Origin: Corynebacterium crudilactis
GTDB taxonomy: Bacteria > Actinomycetota > Actinomycetes > Mycobacteriales > Mycobacteriaceae
NCBI RefSeq assembly: GCF_001643015.1
Contig: NZ_CP015622.1
Span: 1,005,358 to 1,069,357 of the forward strand
DNA length: 64,000 bases
Direction: 5' to 3'
The translations under genes and the position numbers were made by a program. Under the pieces are notes generated by a model, which was given only the letters and a program-made list of their open reading frames with translations, made no database searches and had not been told where the DNA came from. Below are positions 55,690 through 64,000 of this stretch, in pieces; the first letter of the stretch is position 1; every line of letters starts with the position of its first letter.

Positions 55690-56166
55690 TTGTGTAAAAA
55701 TTATGTTTTTAGCACCCCTTAGTGGAGGGCTACTTATTTCTGTGTTTTTCAGGATGGTTTAGTGCATGAGTAATTGTAGATATCTTGCTTGTAATGCTCT
55801 GAGCTGTTCAAAGAATGTACTGTGGGCTGCAGGTTTCACTCGAATTGTGATTGTGCAATTAGGTATGACCTTGTAATTCTGTTCTGTACCCTTGTGCATT
55901 GGGGCGTTGTGTGCCTACCATGCTGTGGTTGGCTCTGCAATCCGCTCGACTTTGAGACCTGCATATTCTGTGGCACACTAGATGGTGGTCGCGGTTTCTG
56001 TGCGCAGTGTCTAGTCGCTCGCGGGAGATGCATACGCGTGCGCCTAGTTTTCCTCATCTGTGCAGTAACTGCAGAAGTTGATGGTCGACGAGGAGTTCCA
56101 ACGACCCGGACGCTAGTGAACTATGCTGGTGGCCGTACATGATCTCATTAGAAAAAGGTAATACAT
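55690..56166. other. Gene-free region upstream of the cold-shock gene
   Basis: About 480 bp. Overlapping frames on both strands (106 and 73 codons) look spurious: no ribosome site, odd Cys/Trp-rich composition, no family. A TATGCT at 56122-56127 may be the -10 of the cold-shock gene, giving a short leader. ACTAGA (about 55978) and TCTAGT (about 56010) could pair. I see nothing else firm. Confidence 0.4.
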
Positions 56167-56370
56167 ATGGCACAGGGAACTGTTAAGTGGTTCAACGGCG
56201 AAAAGGGCTTCGGCTTCATCGCTCCAGCTGACGGATCTGCTGATCTTTTCGTTCACTACTCTGAGATCCAGGGTGGCGGCTTCCGCACCCTCGAAGAGAA
56301 CCAGCCGGTTGAGTTCGAGGTCGGCGAGGGCGCTAAGGGTCCTCAGGCTCAGCAGGTTCGTGCGCTCTAA
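56167..56370 (+). CDS. cspA: Cold-shock protein, CspA family
   Basis: 67 aa, a single OB-fold cold-shock domain. RNP1 KGFGFI and RNP2 LFVHYS are present with the aromatic residues that stack on single-stranded nucleic acid. It binds RNA and DNA and acts as an RNA chaperone. The ATG follows AAAAGGTAATAC. C. glutamicum has several such genes; this one closely resembles the 67-aa CspA type. Ends in a GC-rich terminator. Confidence 0.93.
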   Translation: MAQGTVKWFNGEKGFGFIAPADGSADLFVHYSEIQGGGFRTLEENQPVEFEVGEGAKGPQAQQVRAL

Positions 56371-56390
56371 GCCACTAGCTTGTAAAGAAT

Positions 56391-56422
56391 AACCGCCACA
56401 CCGTGAGGTGCGGCGGTTTTTT
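56391..56422. terminator. Terminator after the cold-shock gene
   Basis: ACCGCC-A-CACC pairs with GGTG-C-GGCGGT around GTGA, followed by TTTTTT. Confidence 0.88.
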
Positions 56423-56452
56423 CATGCCTTGAGGCTTTGCTCTGGGCTAGTT

Positions 56453-56932
56453 TTATACATTGAGCCATAACTCTTCGTAGTATTTAAGCCGCTCTTGGGG
56501 AAACGCAATGAGATATCTGCCCTCAGGAACCCGCTTACGAAATCCTGTGACCAGAAAGCCGAGCTTCGGGAATAATACGCCGGTGTTGCCTATACCTTCT
56601 GTGGTTTGCTCCCGTTCACACAGCAACTCGAACCCATCTTTATCGAGGATCTCGATCTCATCGTGAAATACTGGCACATAGGGTACTTTTCCTAGCTGTT
56701 CACGGATAGCCTTTCCGCGGCCTGGCTTGTACACCAAAATGGCAATGAGCGTGCCAGTGTCATCATCGAACTTAAACTCAGAGGCACCGTATTGTGCAAA
56801 GGTCAGATTAACGATGTCCTCGTGTCGTACTTGGTCTGGTGTGCCGAGCACCTGTGTGACTTGTTCAAGCGTCATACCGAATCGAATATCATCGATACCT
56901 TTGTACGGAATGAGTAGATGTTGTGCACTCAT
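56453..56932 (-). CDS. Hypothetical soluble protein
   Basis: 159 aa. I do not recognise a named family. The opening LLIPYKGIDDIRFGMTLEQVTQVLGTPDQVRHEDI has the G-hydrophobic-T/S-x-E-x-V-x-x-x-L-G-x-P pattern seen in BamE/SmpA-like and related small domains, followed by beta strands (FAQYGASEFKFDDDTGTLIAILVY). No signal peptide or membrane helix. The end LIAFPQERLKYYEELWLNV is basic/aromatic. It stands alone between the cold-shock gene and the broken NAD(P)-binding gene. An immunity-protein-like role is possible but unsupported. Confidence 0.65.
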   Translation of the reverse strand: MSAQHLLIPYKGIDDIRFGMTLEQVTQVLGTPDQVRHEDIVNLTFAQYGASEFKFDDDTGTLIAILVYKPGRGKAIREQLGKVPYVPVFHDEIEILDKDGFELLCEREQTTEGIGNTGVLFPKLGFLVTGFRKRVPEGRYLIAFPQERLKYYEELWLNV

Positions 56933-56995
56933 AATCTCGCCTTACTGTGGTGTTTTTTGACACAATATCACCCAGCTAGATATGACGCTTGATGA

Positions 56996-57581
56996 CTATT
57001 TCGAGCTGATTCCGAAGGCCTTGTGCACGATTATGGGATCGCTCAACACCTGAAGCATGAATGCGGCTAGATCATGGCGTGAAATTGATCCATTAAGCCG
57101 GCCTGCTTCTCCAACTTCTAAAGCTATCCAGCTGCCAGTGCCAGGTTTATTGTTTAGACCAGTGCGTCGAACGATATTCCACTCTAAGCCAGATGCTTGT
57201 ACGAGCTCTTCTTGAGCAATGTGATCTGTGAGAGGCTTGGCGAGCAGTACCTTTGTTATGAATCCGATAGCGCCTGGTAGCTGACTGATGGAATCACCAG
57301 CCCCCAGGGAAGACTGCACCGATGACAGTTTCAGTGACGTGTGAGCGAGCATTCTTCACCCCTTTAGAGCCACCCACAGTGATGGCTACCGCATCGGCAC
57401 CGTGAATCGCTGAAGTGATGAAGCCCGGATCAGAAGCATCGCCGTTGAGCTGTTTAATGCGTGGGTCTGCAGTGGTTGATCCGCTGCGCGAAACAACAGT
57501 CACCTCATGTGATTGTGCGAGAGCAGCTTCTGCAAGCAGGGCGCCCGTACCACTGTTTCCGCCAATAATTAAAAGTTTCAT
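56996..57581 (-). pseudogene. NAD(P)-binding (NmrA/SDR-like) protein, frame broken
   Basis: Two frames make one protein. The first (57581 down to 57294) starts with the Rossmann loop MKLLIIGGNSGTGALLAEAAL and runs to about TETVIGAV. The second begins in another frame with VQSSLGAGDSISQLPGAIGF and goes on to WNIVRRTGL and the C terminus at 56996. Between them about ten residues expected in the family are missing, so a small deletion that is not a multiple of three broke the gene near 57310. The intact relatives are atypical SDR sugar-epimerase-like or NmrA-like oxidoreductases. Confidence 0.82.
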
Positions 57582-57756
57582 GTATTCCTTTGAACAGATT
57601 GTTGCTTGATCTTATGGACATCTAGCCAGGGCTTGCTAAATGATCCTATAAATTTGCTCTGGAATGTTTACGCAGGATGAATACACCGACTAGGGGAGAC
57701 GTCGACAAGCAATTAGCTTCGTGCCTGTGGCACGCTCAGTGGTCTAACCTGAACAA

Positions 57757-58188
57757 ATGAGTTTTAATGCGTTTGAGGAATATGCAGCCCACATCGGAAT
57801 GATGGCTGAGGTGATGTCGGAAACGCAAAATAGTGATTATGAATCAGGCATCGCCAAGTTCGGAAATGAAATGTGGCATATTCGCACGTCGAGAAATACT
57901 CCAACTAAACCCGGTGCCTTTGTGGCCTTCTGGACACGGGAGCAAAGTGGAGACACCGGACCGTTTAACAGCGAGAATGTGCACGCAGGACTGTTTGTAT
58001 TTGTAGAACAATTGGGCAAGCGTGGAGTTTTTCGCTTTACCGCGAAGCACTTGGATCAGCTGGGAATTATTTCGGGGCAACGTTCCGGCAAGCGAGGTTT
58101 TCGTGTTTATCCCAGCTGGTGTGTCCAACTGAATCCGCAAGCACAAGCTACTCAAAAAGCTCAGGCTCCTGCCTTTCAGGAGTACTGA
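57757..58188 (+). CDS. MepB family protein
   Basis: 143 aa. YESGIAKFGNEMWHIRTSRNTPTKPGAFVAFWTREQSG and GLFVFVEQLGKRGVFRFTAKHLDQLGI ... GKRGFRVYPSWC are the MepB (PF08877) core. MepB is named for its place in the staphylococcal mepRAB operon; the biochemical role is unknown. There is no efflux pump next to it here. The start lies close to the promoter region shared with the divergent broken gene. A 2H phosphoesterase gene follows 50 bp downstream. Confidence 0.82.
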   Translation: MSFNAFEEYAAHIGMMAEVMSETQNSDYESGIAKFGNEMWHIRTSRNTPTKPGAFVAFWTREQSGDTGPFNSENVHAGLFVFVEQLGKRGVFRFTAKHLDQLGIISGQRSGKRGFRVYPSWCVQLNPQAQATQKAQAPAFQEY

Positions 58189-58238
58189 TTAAAGTTGCAG
58201 GTGGGAAATATTCGGCATGAATAGAGGAGTGAGACACA

Positions 58239-58751
58239 ATGGCATCGCCTGAAAATATCTTGCTGTATCTTGATCCTGCAGAGGAGAAATATATACGAGA
58301 AATTTTCGATCGTTTGGAAGAGCGTGGTTTTCCTCGGCAGAATCAAACACCTCATATCACCATCACATTTTCACCAATGATGCCAGCAGATGTTGTGCAG
58401 CGCGCAGCCACGTTGCTTCCTTCTGAGATTCCAGCCCGCTTTGCGCGGGTCGGGACTGTGGTCTTCGGGACCAAAAGAAAACAGACGGTTGCATGGTTGC
58501 TTGAAGCTTCTGAAGAGCTGGAAGCTGCTGCTAGGGAACTTAGCGGTCTTAATCCGGATGGTCGAGGCAGACGGTGGACACCTCATTTGACCATGGGACT
58601 GCGGCTGCCAAAAGAGATTGTTCCAGAGTACCTTTATGCATTGAATGAGGTAACATCGACGCATTTCAAAGAGATTACGGCTGTCACCGCAGCTTATTGG
58701 AAACCTCAAACCCAGGAACTCAGGGTTTTTAGCGATTCAGAGGTGTCTTGA
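58239..58751 (+). CDS. 2H phosphoesterase / 2'-5' RNA ligase-like protein
   Basis: 170 aa, ATG 58239 (GAGTGAGAC upstream). Two HxTx motifs define the fold: HITI at about residues 39-42 and HLTM at about 115-118, symmetrically placed on a duplicated beta-alpha core. Family members cleave or join 2',5' or cyclic phosphodiester bonds of RNA or nucleotides. The exact substrate is unknown. It is cytoplasmic and lies between MepB and SulP genes. Confidence 0.82.
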   Translation: MASPENILLYLDPAEEKYIREIFDRLEERGFPRQNQTPHITITFSPMMPADVVQRAATLLPSEIPARFARVGTVVFGTKRKQTVAWLLEASEELEAAARELSGLNPDGRGRRWTPHLTMGLRLPKEIVPEYLYALNEVTSTHFKEITAVTAAYWKPQTQELRVFSDSEVS

Positions 58752-58814
58752 AAGAATTGATTTTAGCTTCTTAAAACACCTTTTGACGTGAGTTTTCTAG
58801 GTACGTTATAGAGC

Positions 58815-60554
58815 ATGAAGGAGAAGCTAGGTCGTATTTTTCCAGGGGTTACCGCTTTGCGAGAATATCAACGTTCCTGGTTTAAAGGTGATGTCATTGC
58901 CGGCTTAACAGTGGCGGCTTATCTCATTCCGCAGGTGATGGCTTATGCCGTTATTGCAGGTCTTCCTCCCGTTGTTGGGCTCTGGGCAGTTCTCATGCCG
59001 ATGATTGTGTACTTTTTTCTGGGTACCTCGAGAAAACTATCCATCGGGCCGGAATCCACCACTGCACTGATGGCAGCAGCAGGCGTTGGCGCATTAGTTG
59101 GTGCTGCAGGTGGACCAGAAAGATATGCGGAAGTAGCTGCAATCATGGCGATTGCAGTGGGAATAGTCTGTATCGTAGGTTTTGTTAGTCGTCTGGGATT
59201 TTTAACCAGATTGTTGTCTCGACCAGTGCTGATTGGTTATCTCATTGGCATTGCACTGTTGATGATCGTCAGTCAATTGTCCAAAGTGACACAAGTTGAC
59301 GTATTAGGGGACAATACGTGGCAAGAGTTGCGTTCATTTTTCCAACAGGTGCACTTAGTTCATATTCCGACATTAGTCATGGCTGGCGCAGTTTTAATCA
59401 TGCTGTATGCCGCGAAGTGGAAATTTCCCAAAGCCCCGACCTCGTTATTTGCGCTGCTTTTAGCAGCCGGGGCAGTGGCTATTTTCGGGTTAGACAAGTT
59501 CGGTTTGGATGTTATCGGGGAAGTGCCTCGAGGGTTGCCTACATTAAGAGTCCCCAATTTCGGTGATGTAGAGATCTGGTCTTTGTTGCCTTATGCGATT
59601 GGTATTGCCGTGGTGGGATTCTCAGATAATATTTTGACCGCCAGAGCATTTGCTTCTGGTAAGGGGGAGGTCATTGATTCCAATCAAGAGTTATTGGCTT
59701 TAGGCGCTGCCAATATTGCCAATGGCTTCTTTCAGGGATTTCCGGTCTCTTCTAGCGGTTCGCGCACCGTGTTAGGAGATACTGCTGGCGCACGCACACA
59801 AATTCATTCTTGCGTGGTGATCATGCTGGTGGTGATGGTTCTAGTATTTGCGGGACCGATCTTAGAAACTTTTCCAGTTGCGGCGTTGGGTGCATTAGTG
59901 ATTTATGCTGCTACGCAACTTATTGATGTGGCAGAAGTTAGAAGAATTGCACATTTCCGGAAAAGTGAGTTGATCATTACTGCTGGTACTGCGGTTGCAG
60001 TAGTGTTTTTTGGCGTTTTGGCTGGTATCGGAGTGGCAGTGGCGATTTCCATTTTGGATCTCATTCGAAGGATTACAAAACCCTATGCTGATGTATTGGG
60101 GTATGCACCTGGAATAGCTGGAATGCATAGCTTGCAGGATTATTCTGATTCCATTCCAGTCGAAGGGTTAGTGGTGTTTAGATATGATTCGCCACTATTT
60201 TTTGCCAATGCTGATGATTTCTTTGCACGTGCAATTGAGGCAGTAGATAACTCTGAACAGCCTGTGCACTGGTTTTTATTGAATGCTGAGGCAAATACTG
60301 AAGTTGATCTCACCGCTGTAGATGCTTTAGAAAAATTGCGCTCAACTTTTGCAGATCAAGGAATTAGATTTGCTATGGCACGTGTGAAACAAGATCTGCA
60401 AAGAAGTTTAGATCCAACAAAGTTTACTGACAGGGTTGGGGAACAGTTTATTTTCGCAACGCTGCCCACTGCAGTACAGGCCTATGTTCAGGAGTTTCGA
60501 TCCAAGGAAGGACGAAATCCAGAAGGTGTGCCAGAAGAAATTTTGGATGCTTGA
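58815..60554 (+). CDS. SulP/SLC26-family anion transporter
   Basis: 579 aa. About 12-14 helices with the SulP signature near the N terminus (YQRSWFKGDVIAGLTVAAYLIPQVMAYAVIAGLPPVVGLWAVLMPMIVY is the region) and SIGPESTTALM. A STAS domain fills about residues 440-560 (EGLVVFRYDSPLFFANADDF). Such proteins carry sulfate, bicarbonate or other anions, usually with Na+ or H+. The substrate cannot be told. The last 67 bp overlap the end of the convergent DUF4386 gene. Confidence 0.9.
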   Translation: MKEKLGRIFPGVTALREYQRSWFKGDVIAGLTVAAYLIPQVMAYAVIAGLPPVVGLWAVLMPMIVYFFLGTSRKLSIGPESTTALMAAAGVGALVGAAGGPERYAEVAAIMAIAVGIVCIVGFVSRLGFLTRLLSRPVLIGYLIGIALLMIVSQLSKVTQVDVLGDNTWQELRSFFQQVHLVHIPTLVMAGAVLIMLYAAKWKFPKAPTSLFALLLAAGAVAIFGLDKFGLDVIGEVPRGLPTLRVPNFGDVEIWSLLPYAIGIAVVGFSDNILTARAFASGKGEVIDSNQELLALGAANIANGFFQGFPVSSSGSRTVLGDTAGARTQIHSCVVIMLVVMVLVFAGPILETFPVAALGALVIYAATQLIDVAEVRRIAHFRKSELIITAGTAVAVVFFGVLAGIGVAVAISILDLIRRITKPYADVLGYAPGIAGMHSLQDYSDSIPVEGLVVFRYDSPLFFANADDFFARAIEAVDNSEQPVHWFLLNAEANTEVDLTAVDALEKLRSTFADQGIRFAMARVKQDLQRSLDPTKFTDRVGEQFIFATLPTAVQAYVQEFRSKEGRNPEGVPEEILDA

Positions 60555-61087
60555 AATCCAGACCACATCAGCCATATTAAGAGGATCACTTCGCCGATAA
60601 AGGTGAACTCAGACAAGGTGATGGTCTCAATATTGAGAAACACCATCAGTGCATCAAAAGCATATCCGCCGCCGGCTAACACTAATAAGATGCCAATTGG
60701 TGTGGGGAGGTTAGGTGAGCGCCAGAGCGCGATGCCACAGAGGAGTAAATGTAGACCAAAGATTCCTAAGATGCGGTCCCAGAGGAATATAAACTGCCCG
60801 CCATCAGAACTAGCAATCAAAATGATTGTGGCTATGTAGAGACCGATTGAATAGATGATTCTCAATAAGGAAATGACTATTGAGAGTAGGAAACCCCCGC
60901 TTTTGAGAATCGGGAACAGCAATAATGCGACGGCAATGTCTAAGGTAGCAACGATAAAACCGACAATAGCTGTGAGACTAAAAAGGCCTTGTGGCAAGGC
61001 AACAAGGAAGCCGATGGGAGAAATAATTGCCATGGTGAGAAGAGAAAAACCTGCAGCAAGACGGAAAGCCGACTGATGGGTATCCAT
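60488..61087 (-). CDS. DUF4386 membrane protein
   Basis: 199 aa, six hydrophobic helices. LAAGFSLLTMAIISPIGFLVALP at the start, LRIIYSIGLYIATIILIA, LWDRILGIFGLHLLLCGIALWRS and LLVLAGGGYAFDALM match DUF4386. No function is known. It starts 2 bp after the VOC gene and is probably translated with it. Confidence 0.82.
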   Translation of the reverse strand: MDTHQSAFRLAAGFSLLTMAIISPIGFLVALPQGLFSLTAIVGFIVATLDIAVALLLFPILKSGGFLLSIVISLLRIIYSIGLYIATIILIASSDGGQFIFLWDRILGIFGLHLLLCGIALWRSPNLPTPIGILLVLAGGGYAFDALMVFLNIETITLSEFTFIGEVILLIWLMWSGFQASKISSGTPSGFRPSLDRNS

Positions 61088-61089
61088 GA

Positions 61090-61485
61090 CTAACCAGCGT
61101 TGTGATCTGGCTGGTGGATTCCAAAAACATTTCCATCTAAGTCAAGGAAATATCCTTGCCAAGCCATTCCAGGGAGTGCGTATTTTTCTAGTGCTACAGT
61201 TCCACCAGCAGTGAGGATTTTTTCTGCGCAGGCATCAAAATCTTCAACTCCCATGGTTAATACAGCACCATTTATGGGTCCGCCGGCCGCTGCAGCTGTG
61301 CCTTTTCTTTGCGTAAGAGCACCATTTATTCCGGGCTCATTTTCAGATCCTGTGAGGATTCCGAAATAAGGCATTCCAGCAAAAGCAGAATAGTCTTCGT
61401 ATGTCCAACCAAATATATCTGCATAGAATGTGGCTGCTTTGGGAACATCGTTGGAATGGATTTCAAAGTGGATTGGTCTAGACAT
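61090..61485 (-). CDS. VOC-family (glyoxalase-like) protein
   Basis: 131 aa with two beta-alpha-beta-beta-beta repeats. PIHFEIHSNDVPKAATFYADIFGWTYEDY opens it, and GYFLDLDGNVFGIHQPDHNAG closes it, as in the YP_001051499/CFP30-like glyoxalase/bleomycin-resistance group. His6 and Glu8 near the start, and His in FGIHQ near the end, could bind metal. The reaction is unknown. It is the first gene of a pair with DUF4386. Confidence 0.85.
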   Translation of the reverse strand: MSRPIHFEIHSNDVPKAATFYADIFGWTYEDYSAFAGMPYFGILTGSENEPGINGALTQRKGTAAAAGGPINGAVLTMGVEDFDACAEKILTAGGTVALEKYALPGMAWQGYFLDLDGNVFGIHQPDHNAG

Positions 61486-61538
61486 TATCCCTCATTATCA
61501 ACGGCGGAATTCCACACCATTATGACAGTAAACCGAGA

Positions 61539-63494
61539 TTAGTGCCTGTAATGCAGGTATTCCTCCACTACGGCGGCACCTAAACCATCTAGATCAGGTG
61601 CTACTACTCGGCCAGCTACGCGGTCTGCTAATTGATTGAGGAATTTCTGCAGACCGTAATCATGGCCCAATCTGAAAAAAGTCGTGCGAGTGCCACGTTT
61701 GGTCACTTTATCTAATTGGGTGATCGTAGTGGATAGAGTCTCTTGATCAGTTGGCCAATTAAACCATGCGTGTCCATCGGGTTGTAGGAAAGCTGTGGGT
61801 TCGCCGTCTGTGACAATCAGCAGTGTGGGTTGCATAGACGGGTGTCGTGCAAAAAACCTTTCAGCCAAGAGCAATCCATGATGAAGATTGGTGCCTTGTT
61901 CATGAACTGGGGGAAGGACAGTGAGCTGATTAATATCGGTGGTTAGCGCATGTCTGCCGAAAGTGATCAGGGCTAGTTCATCATTGCGGAATCGAGTGCT
62001 GATCAGATGATGCAATGCTAGAGCAGTTTGTTTCATGGGAACCCAGCGACCTTCGGCCGCCATGGAATAGCTGGTATCTACTAGTAACGCGACTGCATTT
62101 TGGGTGCGTTGCTCAGTTTCTACGACTTCGATGTCGTTGAGGTGAATCTTTAAGGCTTCATTAGTGTCTGCGCTAGCCGTTCTAGTTATTGCGTTGGTGA
62201 TTGTGCGTGTGACATCCCACGGCTGGGTATCACCAAATTCATAGGGGCGTGAGCTGCCTGTTTGTTCTCCACTGGTACCGGTGATGCGGGAATCGCGGGC
62301 TCCGGAGCGGGAGGAAAGCTGTTCTGTAGCGCTATCTAAAAGTGCTTTTCCAAGGCGACGCATGGCTTGTGGACTTAGTTTTAAGGAGCCGTCAGGGGAG
62401 CGTCCCAACAGTCCGCTGTCTTGCAGTGCTTTATCAATGCTGTTGAGCAGCTCTGCGGAAACTGCTGCCTCTTGGCCAAGCTGACGTTTTACTGCATCAA
62501 GATCGAGATCAGTATGTGAATGGCGCAGCTGTTCCGCGAGGTTATCTAGCTCAGCTAAATCTTGCATCGCACCGGTGCCATCACCAAGTCCCATTCCTTG
62601 GTCACCGGAGAACTCTTCAGAGCTATTCCAATCGAGTTCTGGGCGCAGCCCTTGGAGATTTCCAGCCAGATCTCCGAGTAGTTCCTGGAGCTGTGGGCTG
62701 CCAAAAGCTTCGGCAGAAAGCTCTAAGAGTTCTCTGCGTTGTTCTTCCGACATGGAGTTAAGCATGCGTTGAGCCGCGGCAGATCTCGCAGCCAAGGTAT
62801 CAATGAGTTCGTCTATAGTGCGCGGATTCTCCGGGAAGTGTGCACCATGTGCAGCCATGAAATTGGCGAAATCAGTGGGTGTGTCTGTGCCTGCTCGGTG
62901 TTTATTAAGGAGAGCATTAAGGTCGTGCAGCATCTGTGCAATTGCTGCTTTATCTTCTTCGGTGGCTCCTTCCAGTGCCTGTTTCATTCCAGAGAATTGT
63001 TGGTCCAGCATTTCACGGCCAAGTAAGTCTCGGATCTGCTCAAATTTCTGGCGAGCTTGCTCCGATTGCCAGTCGTAGGAGTTCAGTTCAGATACTGCTG
63101 CTGGGGTGGACTCTGGGAGGTTGCTGATCTGCATTTCTTTGAATGCGCGGTCAGTGTCATCGAGGTCGATGTCTCTGGCAAGTTGTGCACGTTCCAGCTT
63201 CAGGGCGTCGTCAAGCAAAGCTTTGACCTCGCGCAAGGTGCCGCCAAGATTATTGCGCTGCAGCAATTCTTGGCGTTTTTGTGCAGCTTGCCACGCGAGC
63301 TCATCAAACCCATCAGACCCCTTGGTACCTCGCCGCAGATATTCGCGTAGAGCCTGCTCAGGGGAGTATCCAGCCATGACATCCTCTGCAATTTCACGCA
63401 GCGCATCGCTGAGATCTACCGGTGGGGCGAGTGGATCTGGGCCACCGGTGTATCTGCTATACCGGCTTCTACGGGGACCTAGGGGGTGGGTCAT
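61539..63494 (-). CDS. VWA-domain protein, partner of the AAA ATPase
   Basis: 651 aa, cytoplasmic. The first about 430 residues are helical and charged with a Met/Gln/Leu-rich coiled-coil character. The C-terminal von Willebrand A domain (about 455-650) has the MIDAS motif DTSYSMA and ITFG, and TDGEPTA. It pairs with the MoxR/ChlI-like ATPase directly upstream (11 bp gap), the usual arrangement of VWA and AAA partners such as CoxE/CoxD or BchD/BchI. It likely helps load metal or remodel a target protein, which is unknown. Confidence 0.87.
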   Translation of the reverse strand: MTHPLGPRRSRYSRYTGGPDPLAPPVDLSDALREIAEDVMAGYSPEQALREYLRRGTKGSDGFDELAWQAAQKRQELLQRNNLGGTLREVKALLDDALKLERAQLARDIDLDDTDRAFKEMQISNLPESTPAAVSELNSYDWQSEQARQKFEQIRDLLGREMLDQQFSGMKQALEGATEEDKAAIAQMLHDLNALLNKHRAGTDTPTDFANFMAAHGAHFPENPRTIDELIDTLAARSAAAQRMLNSMSEEQRRELLELSAEAFGSPQLQELLGDLAGNLQGLRPELDWNSSEEFSGDQGMGLGDGTGAMQDLAELDNLAEQLRHSHTDLDLDAVKRQLGQEAAVSAELLNSIDKALQDSGLLGRSPDGSLKLSPQAMRRLGKALLDSATEQLSSRSGARDSRITGTSGEQTGSSRPYEFGDTQPWDVTRTITNAITRTASADTNEALKIHLNDIEVVETEQRTQNAVALLVDTSYSMAAEGRWVPMKQTALALHHLISTRFRNDELALITFGRHALTTDINQLTVLPPVHEQGTNLHHGLLLAERFFARHPSMQPTLLIVTDGEPTAFLQPDGHAWFNWPTDQETLSTTITQLDKVTKRGTRTTFFRLGHDYGLQKFLNQLADRVAGRVVAPDLDGLGAAVVEEYLHYRH

Positions 63495-63505
63495 GGGAAA
63501 ACTCC

Positions 63506-64000
63506 TTAGCCGTAAATGGTTTCGCCTTCGCCAGAATCCTTGGCAATTTTCCTAGAGAGGAACAACCCTTCTAAAGCCAGCTCGATGGCGTTGGCGCGGG
63601 CACCTTCGGAGATTGCACCAAAGGCGGTGGCGATGTCATCATAGAGCGTGGTTTCGCCGAGATCTGGCAGGCCATTGAGGAACTCTTCGGCTGAGACATT
63701 CGCGCCGGTTGATACCGTGATACTGCCGTCAAGCGCTGCGATAAGCGGATTAAGATCCAGGGAACGGAGTGTCGATCGTAGCGCTTCAGCAGTGGAGGTG
63801 CGAAGGACATAATCCAGGATTTCCCATTCGCGGCCTTCCTCACCGGATTCAAACTCAATTTTTCCGCCGAGAACTTCTACGGCTGATTCCACATCAACAA
63901 GTCGGGCAACAGCTTCTGATTCACCACGAATACTTGCGCGGTGCAGGGCAGCAGCTGCAATAGTTTCTGCTCCAGCGATGGCAAAACGAGCAGAAACACC
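63506..64000 (-). CDS. MoxR/magnesium-chelatase-like AAA ATPase, C-terminal part (5' truncated by window)
   Basis: The frame is open to base 64000; 164 codons are visible and the ATPase core (Walker A and B) lies outside. The visible part begins GVSARFAIAGAETIAAAALHRA and SEAVARLVDVESAV, a typical ChlI/MoxR-type sensor 2/lid helix region, then a C-terminal domain ending ALEGLFLSRKIAKDSGEGE. It drives the VWA partner that follows 11 bp later. I judge this from order and family resemblance, not from the full gene. Confidence 0.85.
   Translation of the reverse strand, partial: GVSARFAIAGAETIAAAALHRASIRGESEAVARLVDVESAVEVLGGKIEFESGEEGREWEILDYVLRTSTAEALRSTLRSLDLNPLIAALDGSITVSTGANVSAEEFLNGLPDLGETTLYDDIATAFGAISEGARANAIELALEGLFLSRKIAKDSGEGETIYG

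Noticed and set aside
55822-56142. Cys-rich 106-codon frame upstream of the cold-shock gene, with a 73-codon frame on the other strand
   Set aside because: GTG start without ribosome site, odd Cys/Trp composition, no recognisable domain. More likely untranslated upstream DNA.

Overview
The window is chromosomal DNA from an actinobacterium of the Corynebacterium glutamicum group. The evidence is gene content and close resemblance to known C. glutamicum proteins: the LysI lysine permease, the small secreted porins PorB and PorC, the iron-linked AraC-type regulator RipA behind a DtxR-type box, the mycothiol enzyme Mca, the MetPS methionine/alanine importer, the DAHP synthase AroF with an attenuating leader, and a class II (GlpX) fructose bisphosphatase. 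GC content is moderate, GTG starts are common, and several genes look leaderless. Both ends cut through genes: the 3' end of mfd on the left and the 3' end of an AAA ATPase on the right.

Layout. 1-9.8 kb: end of mfd, a heterodimeric ABC exporter, an aminoacyl-lipid synthase (MprF-like) coupled to a membrane esterase, and lysI. 9.8-16.5 kb: a small MT0933-like protein, mazG, porC, porB, a lytic transglycosylase, then eno-divIC-DUF501-ppx2 and a tRNA-Leu. 16.5-24.6 kb: ripA, a Bax-inhibitor-like membrane protein, a lipoprotein, greA, a DUF4307 protein, mca, the aroR leader with aroF, a short-chain cis-prenyltransferase and a flavodoxin-like gene. 24.8-31.7 kb: coaA, glyA, the folate genes pabAB-pabC, two small conserved genes and a GNAT acetyltransferase. 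31.7-37.3 kb: a 5-oxoproline module (NRAMP-type transporter, pxpA, pxpB, pxpC) divergent from a GntR regulator, with a perfect 9-1-9 palindrome in between. 37.3-43.7 kb: fumC, then an accessory block with a second GntR regulator, a CoA-transferase remnant and a TRAP transporter (dctPQM). dctM and the CoA-transferase gene are fused at a deletion scar. 44-55.6 kb: glpX, DUF4245, an MFS/MarR pair, xseB-xseA, ispH, two membrane proteins, metP-metS and ychF. 55.6-64 kb: a small cold-shock protein behind a 0.5 kb gap, then a looser set of genes (an unknown, a broken NAD(P)-binding gene, MepB, a 2H phosphoesterase, SulP, DUF4386, VOC), ending in a VWA protein plus AAA ATPase pair.

Most of the window is ordinary core chromosome. 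I did not find a convincing wholly new system. The points most worth a second look are the dctM/CoA-transferase deletion scar, the aroR attenuator, the palindrome of the oxoproline locus, the paired repeats at the MFS/MarR start region, the division of ATPase motifs between the two ABC subunits, the aminoacyl-lipid synthase/esterase pair, and the short-variable-arm tRNA-Leu(UAA).
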